In this document: piece by piece, positions 1-7,026 of the stretch
Position numbering within the stretch: position 1 is the stretch's first letter
Layout: every line of letters begins with the position of its first letter
Source: Polaromonas sp. YR568
Lineage (GTDB): Bacteria > Pseudomonadota > Gammaproteobacteria > Burkholderiales > Burkholderiaceae
DNA: 8,798 nucleotides
Direction: 5' to 3'
Assembly (NCBI GenBank): GCA_945871335.1
Contig: CAMBWM010000089.1
Span: 1 to 8,798, forward strand
Translations under genes and position numbers: made by a program
The notes under the pieces: model-generated
What the model was told of the DNA's origin: nothing
The model's input: the letters and a program-made list of their open reading frames with translations, nothing else
Databases searched by the model: none

Positions 1-621
1 GCCATGCTCATTGGCGTGCCCTGCGGCATCGCCTCGGCTGTCTGGCGCGGCCGCTGGATAGACCAATGCGTCAGCACCCTGGCCATGCTGGGGGCCAGCA
101 TGCCCAGCTTCTGGATGGGCTTGCTGGTGATCCAGCTGCTGGCCGTGGGTGCCGGCTGGTTTCCGGTCTCCGGCTATGGCGAGCCCGGTGCCGGCTGGCT
201 GACGCGCCTGCATCATTTGCTGCTGCCCTCGCTGGTGCTGGGCACGCTCAACTCGGCACTGATCATCCGCTTCACACGCGCCTCGATGCTGGACATTCTG
301 GGCGAAGACTACATACGCACAGCCCGCTCCAAAGGTCTGCCAGAAAGCACGGTGGTGCTCAAGCATGCGCTGCGTAATGCGCTGGTGCCTATTCTGACTG
401 TGCTGGGCCTGACGCTGGCGCTGATGATTGGCGGCGCGGTGGTGACTGAGACCGTGTTTAACCTGCCAGGCCTGGGCAATTTGGTGGTGCGCGCGGTGCT
501 GCGGCGCGACTACCCGGTGATCCAGGGCGCCTTGCTGGTGATCGCCGGCATTTACGTGATCATCAATTTCATCATCGACGTGCTCTACGTTTTTGTCGAT
601 CCACGGGTGCGTCATGGCTGA
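1..621 (+). CDS. dppB: Dpp/Opp-type peptide ABC transporter permease, DppB-like (5' end outside window)
   Basis: Inner-membrane permease subunit of a type I peptide importer; it pairs with the DppC-like protein encoded next to form the translocation channel. The frame is open to the left edge, so the first part of the protein is missing: about 206 residues are visible against roughly 305-340 for the family, and the Met at position 4 is probably internal. Family hallmarks seen: the SMPSFWMG stretch (nt 100-123), the cytoplasmic EAA loop that docks on the ATPases (YIRTARSKGL followed by HALRNALVPIL, about nt 310-396), the ETVFNLPGLG segment (about nt 448-477), a last hydrophobic helix and the C-terminal DPRVRHG ending typical of DppB/OppB. 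The stop overlaps the dppC start by 8 bp. Which peptide class is carried cannot be told from the permease; DppB, OppB and GsiC are hard to separate by eye. Confidence 0.93.
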   Translation, partial: AMLIGVPCGIASAVWRGRWIDQCVSTLAMLGASMPSFWMGLLVIQLLAVGAGWFPVSGYGEPGAGWLTRLHHLLLPSLVLGTLNSALIIRFTRASMLDILGEDYIRTARSKGLPESTVVLKHALRNALVPILTVLGLTLALMIGGAVVTETVFNLPGLGNLVVRAVLRRDYPVIQGALLVIAGIYVIINFIIDVLYVFVDPRVRHG

Positions 622-1456
622 ATGGCGACTGCTTCTCAAAACCCTGTTTGCCCGGCGGGTGGTGTTGATTGCGCTGGTGCTGCTGGCGCTGATGCTGCTC
701 ATGGCCGCCATCAGCCAGTGGGTGTTACCGCACGACCCGATGGCCATGAAAGTCAGTCAGCGCCTGCGTGCGCCGAACTGGAGCCACTGGAGCGGCACCG
801 ACGAGCTGGGCCGCGACATCACCAGCCGTATTTTTTATGGTGCCCGCTACTCGCTGGCCATTGGCGCCGGTACCGCCCTGCTGGCGGCTTTTTTCGGTAC
901 GCTCCTTGGGCTGCTGGCCGGTTTTTTCAAGCACCTCGATGCGCCGCTGATGCGCTGCGTGGATGCCATGATGGCTTTCCCCGACATCCTGCTGGGCATC
1001 GCACTGGTGTCTATTCTGGGCGCCAGCCCGACCAATGTGGTGCTGGCCCTGACCATCGTCTACACACCGCGCGTGGCCCGCGTGGTGCGCGCCTCCACGC
1101 TGGTGATACGCGAGTTGCCTTATGTCGAGGCAGCCCGCGCCGTGGGCGTGAGCACACCTCGGCTGCTCAGCGTGCACATCCTACCCAACCTGATGTCGCC
1201 CATTCTGGTGCAGCTGAGCTTTATCTTTGCCTATGCCTTGCTGGCAGAAGCCGGCTTGTCCTTTCTGGGCGTTGGCGTGGGCGCTGAAATACCCACCTGG
1301 GGCACGATGGTGGCAGCCAGCACGCAGTACGCCGATCGGGCGTTCTGGACCCTGTTTTTCCCCGGGATGGCGATTGTGCTGACGGCGCTGTCGCTGCAAA
1401 TTTTGGGCGACGGTGTGCGCGACCTGCTCGATCCCCGCCTCAAAGGAACGCAATGA
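614..1456 (+). CDS. dppC: Dpp/Opp-type peptide ABC transporter permease, DppC-like
   Basis: Second membrane subunit of the peptide importer, 280 residues, close to the usual DppC length. I chose ATG 614 because the product then begins with a short cytoplasmic segment (MAEWRLLLKTLFARR) and a membrane helix at about residues 16-36, as is normal for DppC; a TTG at 593 in the same frame would add seven unconvincing residues. Seen in order: the GTDELGRDI motif (61-69) just before the permease core, several hydrophobic helices between 80 and 265, the EAA coupling loop (YVEAARAVGVSTPRLL, 170-185, then HILPN), the AGLSFLGVG stretch (213-221), PTWGTM (227-232) and the C-terminal DPRLKG. It overlaps dppB by 8 bp and dppD by 4 bp (ATGA), consistent with translational coupling and equal subunit amounts. 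Substrate is not predictable from this subunit. Confidence 0.94.
   Translation: MAEWRLLLKTLFARRVVLIALVLLALMLLMAAISQWVLPHDPMAMKVSQRLRAPNWSHWSGTDELGRDITSRIFYGARYSLAIGAGTALLAAFFGTLLGLLAGFFKHLDAPLMRCVDAMMAFPDILLGIALVSILGASPTNVVLALTIVYTPRVARVVRASTLVIRELPYVEAARAVGVSTPRLLSVHILPNLMSPILVQLSFIFAYALLAEAGLSFLGVGVGAEIPTWGTMVAASTQYADRAFWTLFFPGMAIVLTALSLQILGDGVRDLLDPRLKGTQ
1442..1447 (+). promoter_or_regulatory. Ribosome binding site of dppD
   Basis: AAAGGA lies 5 bases before the ATG at 1453, inside the last codons of dppC. It is one of the clearest Shine-Dalgarno sequences in the operon and fixes the dppD start that overlaps the dppC stop. Confidence 0.7.
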
Positions 1457-2466
1457 CCGCGCTGCTGCCACGCCTGCAAGTGCGCGACCTACATATCCGT
1501 CTGCTGCAAGTCGATAGCCCACTGCCGCTTGTGCGCGGTGTGAGCTTTGACTTGCACGACGGACAAACCCTGGCCCTGGTGGGCGAGTCCGGCAGCGGCA
1601 AATCACTCACCGCTTTGAGCCTGATGCGCTTGCTGGCGCGCAACGCCCGCTGGCAATGCACCGGTCAGGCACTGCTGCGTGACGCCCAGGGGCAAGTGCT
1701 TGACATGCTGCAGGTGAGCGACGAGCACATGCGCCAGCTGCGAGGCCACCAGATTGCCATGATTTTTCAGGAACCGATGACCTGCCTGAACCCGGTGCTG
1801 CCGGTGGGCGAGCAGATCGCCGAGTCGGTACGCCTGCATCTGGGGCTGGACGCCAGGTCTGCACGAGCGCAAGCGCTGCGCGCGCTGGAGCAAGTTGAAA
1901 TGCCGGCGGCACGTCAGCGCCTGGACGAGTACCCACACCAGCTCTCTGGCGGCATGCGTCAGCGCGTCATGATCGCCATGGCCATGGTCTGCGAGCCGCG
2001 CGTGCTGATTGCCGACGAACCCACCACCGCGCTGGATGTGACGATTCAAGCGCAGATTCTGGCGCTGATGTCGCGCCTTCAAAAAGACACCGGCATGAGC
2101 ATGCTGTTCATCACACACAACCTGGGCGTGGTGGCGCACCACGCAGAGCGCGTAGCCGTCATGTATGCCGGCCAGGTGGTCGAGCAGGCCGGCGTTCATG
2201 AACTCTTTGCCAAGCCTGACCACCCTTACACGCAAGGCCTGCTGGCTTGCCTGCCGGGCCGCGCACGCCAGGTGGCCCGCCAGAGCGGTCAGGCGGTGGC
2301 GCTGCAAGACATTCCAGGCCAGGCACCGGCCATGAACCGGCTGGGACCTGGTTGCAGCTTTGCCGAGCGTTGCAGCGTCAGCCTGCCCGCCTGCAAGCAG
2401 CAAGCGCCGCCCTGGTTGGGCACGCCGGCACACGCGCGCCTGTGCCACCTCGAAGGCCAGACATGA
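1453..2466 (+). CDS. dppD: Peptide ABC transporter ATP-binding protein, DppD-like
   Basis: One of the two different ATPases that power the importer; it works as a heterodimer with the DppF-like protein on the cytoplasmic face. The 337 residues carry a complete nucleotide-binding domain: Walker A GESGSGKS (44-51), Q-loop in IFQEP (104-108), signature LSGGMRQ (164-170), Walker B with catalytic Glu in VLIADE (184-189), and H-loop His222. The C-terminal oligopeptide-transporter extension follows, with HPYTQGLL (257-264) and four cysteines C301, C307, C314 and C331. That Cys pattern is known in DppD/OppD-type proteins to hold a [4Fe-4S] cluster; binding here is inferred. The start ATG overlaps the dppC stop (ATGA) and follows a good ribosome binding site; the stop overlaps dppF in the same way. 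Nothing suggests loss of ATPase function. Confidence 0.95.
   Translation: MTALLPRLQVRDLHIRLLQVDSPLPLVRGVSFDLHDGQTLALVGESGSGKSLTALSLMRLLARNARWQCTGQALLRDAQGQVLDMLQVSDEHMRQLRGHQIAMIFQEPMTCLNPVLPVGEQIAESVRLHLGLDARSARAQALRALEQVEMPAARQRLDEYPHQLSGGMRQRVMIAMAMVCEPRVLIADEPTTALDVTIQAQILALMSRLQKDTGMSMLFITHNLGVVAHHAERVAVMYAGQVVEQAGVHELFAKPDHPYTQGLLACLPGRARQVARQSGQAVALQDIPGQAPAMNRLGPGCSFAERCSVSLPACKQQAPPWLGTPAHARLCHLEGQT
2452..2456 (+). promoter_or_regulatory. Ribosome binding site that decides the dppF start
   Basis: GAAGG lies 6 bases before the ATG at 2463. The dppF frame is open further upstream, back to an ATG at 2247, but that extension is only the shadow of dppD in another frame. This site, plus the ATGA overlap, supports 2463 as the true start. 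Confidence 0.6.
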
Positions 2467-3413
2467 CAACGCCTATGGTTCGCATTCAGGATCTATCAGT
2501 CGAGTTTGGCCGCGGCGCGCAGCGCGTGCGCGCCGTGCGCGGCGTGAGCTTTGACATTGCGCCAGGTGAAGCGCTGGGCCTGGTCGGCGAATCGGGTTCG
2601 GGCAAAAGCACCTTAGGCCGCGCCCTGATCCAGCTCATTGAAACCAGTGGCGGCTCGGTTCAATTTGAAGGCCAGGAGCTCGTGGGCTTGCGCCAAGCCC
2701 AAATGCGCCCCTTGCGCCGACAGGTGCAAATGGTGTTTCAAGACCCCAGCCTGAACCCGCGCCAGCGCGCCGGCGACATGCTTGCTGAGGTGCTATCGAC
2801 ACACGGCCTGCACGCAGGCGCAGCCCGGGCACCGCGCATCGCCGAACTGCTGCAACTCGTCGGTCTCAAGCCCGAACACGCCAGCCGCTTTTCGCATGAG
2901 TTTTCAGGCGGACAAAAGCAGCGGCTTGGGATTGCCCGCGCGCTGGCCGCGGAGCCGCGCTTCATCGTCGCCGACGAGCCGCTGTCGGCGCTGGACATGT
3001 CGATCCAGGCACAAATCGTCAACCTCTTGATCCGCTTGCGCCAGCAACTCGGACTGACCCTGCTGTTCATTTCGCACGACCTCGATGTGGTGCAGTACCT
3101 GTGTGACCGGGTGGTGGTTTTGTACCTGGGGAGGGTGATGGAAATAGCACCCACCATGGCCCTGTTTGACGCGCCCGCACATCCCTACACCCGGGCGCTG
3201 CTGTCCGCCGCCCCGATACCGGACCCGACACAAGCAGCGCCGCAGGTCAATTTGCAAGGTGACCCGCCCAGCCCGCTGAACCCGCCCTCGGGGTGTGTTT
3301 TTCGCACCCGCTGTCAGCACGCCATTACCGCCTGCGCAGAGCAGGTGCCTGAACTCACGCCCACTGGGGCCGGCCGCTGGGTGGCCTGCCTGCGCCACAC
3401 TGAATGGACCTGA
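2463..3413 (+). CDS. dppF: Peptide ABC transporter ATP-binding protein, DppF-like
   Basis: Second ATPase of the importer, 316 residues from ATG 2463, partner of the DppD-like protein. Complete nucleotide-binding domain: Walker A GESGSGKS (42-49), Q-loop VFQDP (91-95), signature FSGGQKQR (147-154, with the HEFSGGQ form usual for DppF/OppF), Walker B FIVADE (167-172) and H-loop His205. The C-terminal extension has HPYTRALL (240-247) and four cysteines C278, C284, C291 and C309 in the spacing associated with a [4Fe-4S] cluster in this family, so both ATPases keep the full set. The start overlaps the dppD stop by 4 bp (ATGA) and the stop overlaps the next gene by 10 bp, tying the transporter to the downstream D-amino-acid enzymes. 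OppF or GsiA-like naming would be equally defensible at family level. Confidence 0.95.
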   Translation: MTTPMVRIQDLSVEFGRGAQRVRAVRGVSFDIAPGEALGLVGESGSGKSTLGRALIQLIETSGGSVQFEGQELVGLRQAQMRPLRRQVQMVFQDPSLNPRQRAGDMLAEVLSTHGLHAGAARAPRIAELLQLVGLKPEHASRFSHEFSGGQKQRLGIARALAAEPRFIVADEPLSALDMSIQAQIVNLLIRLRQQLGLTLLFISHDLDVVQYLCDRVVVLYLGRVMEIAPTMALFDAPAHPYTRALLSAAPIPDPTQAAPQVNLQGDPPSPLNPPSGCVFRTRCQHAITACAEQVPELTPTGAGRWVACLRHTEWT

Positions 3414-4681
3414 AGATGCAACTCGATACCGCCTGCAAAGGCTACCCCCAACACCTGCCGCCGATAGCGCTCAAAGACGCGGGCAAGCAAGGCTGGAACC
3501 TGCTGCAAGGGGCACTGTCTTTTCCGCTGGCCGTCCTCAAGGACTCAGCTCTCGAGCACAACCTGAGCTGGATGCGCGACTTCTGCCAGAGCCGCGGCCT
3601 GGACATCGCGCCGCACGGCAAGACCACCATGTCACCCGAGCTCTATGCCAGGCAGATCGCCGCCGGCGCCTGGGGTATCAGCTTTGCCAATGTGTTTCAA
3701 GCAGGGGTGGGCGCGCGCCATGGCGTGCGCCGCATCATCATTGCCAACCAGGTCATGCAGGCCGTCGATCTCGACAGCCTGGCTGCCCTGCTGAAAAACC
3801 ACGCGGATCTGCAGCTTTACTTTTTAGTGGACTCAATGGCGCAATTGCGCATGATTGAAGCTTGGCGTGCAGCACGATCAGCCGACACTGTTTTTACTGT
3901 GCTCCTTGAACTGGGCATTGCCGGCAAGCGCACCGGCTGCCGAGACCATGCACAAGCCCTGGAGCTTGCGCGCGCAGTGCGTCAAAGCGCAGCCACGCGC
4001 CTGGCCGGCGTCGAATGCTACGAAGGCGCGCTGGCCACCTGCAACCATGAGCACGACCGGCAAAGCGTCGCAGCCCTGATGCAGCGCGTGCAGCAACTGG
4101 CTTTGGCCTGCGAAGCCGAAAACCTGTTTGAAAACGACGAAGTCTTGCTGACCGCCGGCGGCTCCGCCATTTTTGACCTGGTGGCCGAGCACCTGCACCC
4201 GCATCTGCAACATCCCACGCGCGGCATCCTGCGCTCAGGCTGCTACCTCACGCATGACCACGTGCAATACCGCCGCCACTTGCAGTGCATCGGCGAGCGG
4301 CTCAATTTGCGCGAAACCCTGCGCCCGGCACTGGAAGTGATCTGTATCGTGCAGTCTTGCCCCGAACCCGGTCTGGCCATTTTGGCCATGGGCAAACGCG
4401 ATGTTTCTTATGACCTCGACCTGCCTGTGCCCCAATGGCATGCTAGGTTAGGCGACAGCCAAACGCAGCCAGTGCCGGCGCACTGGACCATCACAGGCTT
4501 GAACGATCAACACGCTTACTTGCACTTTGATGCACAGGCCCCGGCACATGAACAACCGGTAGTGGGCGGGCTTATCGGCAGTGGCATTTCACACCCTTGC
4601 ACCACCTTCGACAAATGGCGCTGGATGCCGGTGGTCAATGACAGTTACCACGTCACCGATGCGGTGTCGGTTAATTTTTAA
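3404..4681 (+). CDS. D-serine dehydratase / D-threonine aldolase-like amino acid deaminase (PLP, fold type III)
   Basis: A PLP enzyme of 425 residues with an alanine-racemase-like N-terminal barrel and the C-terminal D-serine dehydratase-like domain. The likely Schiff-base lysine is K73 in APHGKTTMSPEL; downstream are GVECYEG (202-208), TAGGSAIFD (250-258) and SGCYLTHDH (278-286) in the barrel, and HPC (H397, C399) near the end. In eukaryotic D-serine dehydratase a His-x-Cys pair at this place binds catalytic zinc. By family it should convert a D-amino acid with a beta-hydroxyl group (D-serine, D-threonine or similar) to a 2-oxo acid and ammonia, or act as a D-threonine aldolase; the sequence does not decide between these. 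It lies between the peptide transporter and a D-aminoacylase, which supports D-amino-acid use. The start is uncertain: ATG 3404 overlaps dppF by 10 bp, ATG 3416 lies just after its stop, and neither has a strong ribosome binding site. Confidence 0.88.
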   Translation: MDLKMQLDTACKGYPQHLPPIALKDAGKQGWNLLQGALSFPLAVLKDSALEHNLSWMRDFCQSRGLDIAPHGKTTMSPELYARQIAAGAWGISFANVFQAGVGARHGVRRIIIANQVMQAVDLDSLAALLKNHADLQLYFLVDSMAQLRMIEAWRAARSADTVFTVLLELGIAGKRTGCRDHAQALELARAVRQSAATRLAGVECYEGALATCNHEHDRQSVAALMQRVQQLALACEAENLFENDEVLLTAGGSAIFDLVAEHLHPHLQHPTRGILRSGCYLTHDHVQYRRHLQCIGERLNLRETLRPALEVICIVQSCPEPGLAILAMGKRDVSYDLDLPVPQWHARLGDSQTQPVPAHWTITGLNDQHAYLHFDAQAPAHEQPVVGGLIGSGISHPCTTFDKWRWMPVVNDSYHVTDAVSVNF

Positions 4682-4687
4682 ATCTAA

Positions 4688-5608
4688 GTGATCGCCTCTA
4701 AATTGCAACCTTCTTTGCTTCAACGACTGCAGTCCATCGCTGACTCGCTGCCGCGGGCGCAGCAGCAGGTGATCGCCGTGCTGCTGCAAAATCCCGAAAA
4801 TGCTCTGTCCATGAGCGTGGATGCATTGGCCGCGCAAGCCCGCGTGTCCACACCCACCATCATGCGCACCGCCCGGCAACTTGGCTTTGAAGGCGTGCGA
4901 GAGTTCAAAGTGGCGCTGGCTCAGGATCTGGCACGGGCCACGCCGGTACATCGATCGGTCAATCTGAAAGACAGCACGGGCGATATCGTGCAAAAGATCC
5001 TGGGGGGCGCCGCCGCTTCTATTACCGGTCTGCAGCAGCAACTGCAAACAGGCACACTGGAAAAAGCTGCGCAATTGCTGGCACGCGCGCAGCGCATCGA
5101 CTGCTACTCGGTCGGCGCCACCTCTGCCTTCATGACCAGTGACTTGCAGGGCAGGCTGTTCCGGCTCGGACGTAACGCACACGCGTTTCATGACGCGCAT
5201 TTGCAACTTATTTCTGCCGCCACACTAGGCCCAGGCGGAGTTGCTGTGGCCATCTCGCACGTTGGCCGCATGCCCTTCATGCTAGAAGCTGTGGGCTTTG
5301 CCAAATCACAAGGGGCACCGGTGATTGCAATCACCCAGCCCAATACACCGCTGGCAGAACTGGCCGACGTTGTGATCGGCGTGACAGTACCACCCGATGC
5401 TGTCATGCGTGTAGGCACAGAAGCCTATATCGCCCACCTGCTGGTGATTGAACTGCTGATGGTGCTGGTGCTTAAGGCACTGGGGCCGAAAGCGGCACGC
5501 CAGCTCAGCCAATTTAGATCCGTATTACAGGCCCACGGCCAGGACATTGACCAACACCCCGCTGTGGACTGGGCCTGGTCGACAATTGAGAAAGATTCAG
5601 ATTCATGA
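4688..5608 (+). CDS. RpiR/MurR-family transcriptional regulator (HTH + SIS domain)
   Basis: A 306-residue cytoplasmic DNA-binding protein of RpiR layout: N-terminal HTH domain (about residues 5-80; helix-turn-helix VDALAAQARVSTPTIMRTAR, 44-63) and a C-terminal SIS domain (about 125-265) with YSVGATSAF (140-148) and AISHVGR (188-194). SIS domains of this family usually bind phosphosugars; the ligand here is unknown. The start is GTG 4688, directly after an in-frame TAA and 6 bp after the deaminase stop; only two TTG codons (4703, 4715) offer alternatives before the HTH region, and the ribosome binding site is poor. The stop overlaps the D-aminoacylase ATG by 4 bp. Its place inside the operon makes it the likely local regulator and suggests it controls its own transcription; whether it represses or activates is not visible, and no operator could be placed because the operon promoter is outside the window. 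Confidence 0.92.
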   Translation: MIASKLQPSLLQRLQSIADSLPRAQQQVIAVLLQNPENALSMSVDALAAQARVSTPTIMRTARQLGFEGVREFKVALAQDLARATPVHRSVNLKDSTGDIVQKILGGAAASITGLQQQLQTGTLEKAAQLLARAQRIDCYSVGATSAFMTSDLQGRLFRLGRNAHAFHDAHLQLISAATLGPGGVAVAISHVGRMPFMLEAVGFAKSQGAPVIAITQPNTPLAELADVVIGVTVPPDAVMRVGTEAYIAHLLVIELLMVLVLKALGPKAARQLSQFRSVLQAHGQDIDQHPAVDWAWSTIEKDSDS

Positions 5609-7026
5609 AAAGCACCCTGCTTCGCCACGTCCAGGTGGTCGATGGCACAGGCGCGCCCGCGCGCAAAACCGATGTACTGATACACGGCGACCGCATTGCC
5701 AGCATGGCCCAAGATCTGTCTGCCAGCGCTGATGAAGTGATCGACGGCCAGGGCCTGACCCTGGCTCCCGGCTTCATTGACGTGCACACGCATGATGACG
5801 CACAAGTGCTGCGCGATCCGTCCATGCTGGCCAAAATATCTCAAGGCGTGACCACCGTCATCACCGGCAATTGCGGCTTGTCGCTGGTGCCGCTGGTGAC
5901 CACCGCACCCGAGTCGCCGCTGGACTTGCTGCACACCACTGAGTTCCGTTTCCCCCAACTCAGCGACTACGCTAATGCGCTGGCCAACAGCCCACCGGCC
6001 GTCAACGTAGGCGCGTTGATCGGCCACACCACCTTGCGGGCCACGGCCATGACAGATTTAAGCCGCGCTGCCAATGCAGGGGAAATCGAGGTCATGGCCA
6101 AGCTGCTGGAAGCTGCGTTGGCGCAAGGCGCATTGGGACTGTCGTCCGGGCTTTTTTACCAGCCGGCCTTTGCCGCCGGCATGGCTGAGATGCAGGCGCT
6201 GGTGCGCGTGGTCGGCCGCCATGCCGGCGTGTATGTCACGCACATTCGCACCGAAATGGATGACATCCTAAGCGCCATGCAGGAAGCTGCAGACACCGCT
6301 CAAGCCGGTCCGGCCACCTGGATCATGTCTCACCACAAATGCGCCGGCCCGCGCAACTGGGGCCGCAGCATTGAAACACTGGCCATGCTGGAACGGCTGA
6401 GCCAGCGCCAGTCTGTGGGCACCGACGTCTACCCCTACAGTGCTGGCTCTACCCTGCTGCGCGAGGATCTGGTGGACGGCGTGATCGATATTTTGATCAC
6501 CCGCAGCGATCCGCACCCCGAGATGGCCGGTCGCTACATCGCCGACATCGCCGCAGAATGGGGCGTGGACCAGCTACAGGCCTGCCGCCGACTCATGCCG
6601 GGCGGTGCCTGCTACTTTCAGATGCACGAAGACGATGTGCGGCGCGTGATTGCGCACCCGCTGAGCATGATTGGCTCTGACGGACTGCCGCATGACGAAC
6701 GTCCGCACCCGCGGCTGTGGGGGGCTTTTGCCCGCGTGCTGGCGCACTACTGCCGCGACGAGCAGCTCATCAGCCTGCCGCAAGCCATTCACAAAATGAC
6801 CGGTTTGTCCGCCGCACGCTATGGCCTGAAGGACCGCGGCGTGCTGCGTGAAGGCGCGTTTGCCGACCTGGTGCTGCTGGACCCTGCGCGGATTCAGGAC
6901 AAGGCCACTTATGAGAACCCGCGCCTGATGTGCGAGGGTATAGAGCGCGTGATGGTCAACGGCCAATGGGCCTTTGCCAAGGGGCAGGCAGCGTGTCGGC
7001 ACTCTGGCCGGTTTTTACGCCGTTAA
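5605..7026 (+). CDS. N-acyl-D-amino-acid deacylase (D-aminoacylase), amidohydrolase superfamily
   Basis: Hydrolyses N-acyl-D-amino acids to a carboxylate and the free D-amino acid, in the cytoplasm (no signal peptide seen). The 473 residues match the usual size. Active-site residues known from the Alcaligenes D-aminoacylase can be placed at nearly constant offset: H61 and H63 in GFIDVHTHDD, bridging C90 in TGNCGLS, H213 in VTHIRTE, H243 in SHHKC, and catalytic D359 in IGSDGLPHDERPHP. The cysteine in place of a carboxylated lysine is a hallmark of this subgroup. Other support: VGTDVYPYSAGST (271-283) and the C-terminal beta-sandwich part with GVLREGAFADLVLLDP. The ATG overlaps the regulator's stop (ATGA), so it belongs to the operon. 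Its product would be the substrate of the upstream deaminase if the D-amino acid fits both. A D-glutamate- or D-aspartate-specific variant cannot be excluded by eye. Confidence 0.93.
   Translation: MKSTLLRHVQVVDGTGAPARKTDVLIHGDRIASMAQDLSASADEVIDGQGLTLAPGFIDVHTHDDAQVLRDPSMLAKISQGVTTVITGNCGLSLVPLVTTAPESPLDLLHTTEFRFPQLSDYANALANSPPAVNVGALIGHTTLRATAMTDLSRAANAGEIEVMAKLLEAALAQGALGLSSGLFYQPAFAAGMAEMQALVRVVGRHAGVYVTHIRTEMDDILSAMQEAADTAQAGPATWIMSHHKCAGPRNWGRSIETLAMLERLSQRQSVGTDVYPYSAGSTLLREDLVDGVIDILITRSDPHPEMAGRYIADIAAEWGVDQLQACRRLMPGGACYFQMHEDDVRRVIAHPLSMIGSDGLPHDERPHPRLWGAFARVLAHYCRDEQLISLPQAIHKMTGLSAARYGLKDRGVLREGAFADLVLLDPARIQDKATYENPRLMCEGIERVMVNGQWAFAKGQAACRHSGRFLRR

Noticed and set aside
593..613. 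A TTG at 593 as the dppC start
   Set aside because: It would add seven residues unlike other DppC N-termini; ATG 614 gives the usual short cytoplasmic lead and first helix.
2247..2462. An upstream extension of dppF starting at ATG 2247
   Set aside because: These codons are an out-of-frame reading of the end of dppD. The ATP-binding domain starts right after ATG 2463, which has a ribosome binding site and the ATGA overlap.
1603..2469. Long antisense open frame of 288 codons opposite dppD
   Set aside because: The plus strand encodes a complete ATPase with all motifs. The antisense product is rich in His, Ala, Gln and Arg without any recognisable domain, as expected from high-GC shadow frames.
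4589..5206. Antisense open frame of 205 codons opposite the deaminase end and the regulator start
   Set aside because: It spans the boundary of two well-supported plus-strand genes and shows no domain; it is a high-GC shadow.
5425..6027. Antisense open frame of 200 codons opposite the regulator end and the D-aminoacylase start
   Set aside because: It covers the D-aminoacylase metal-binding region on the other strand and has no motif of its own.
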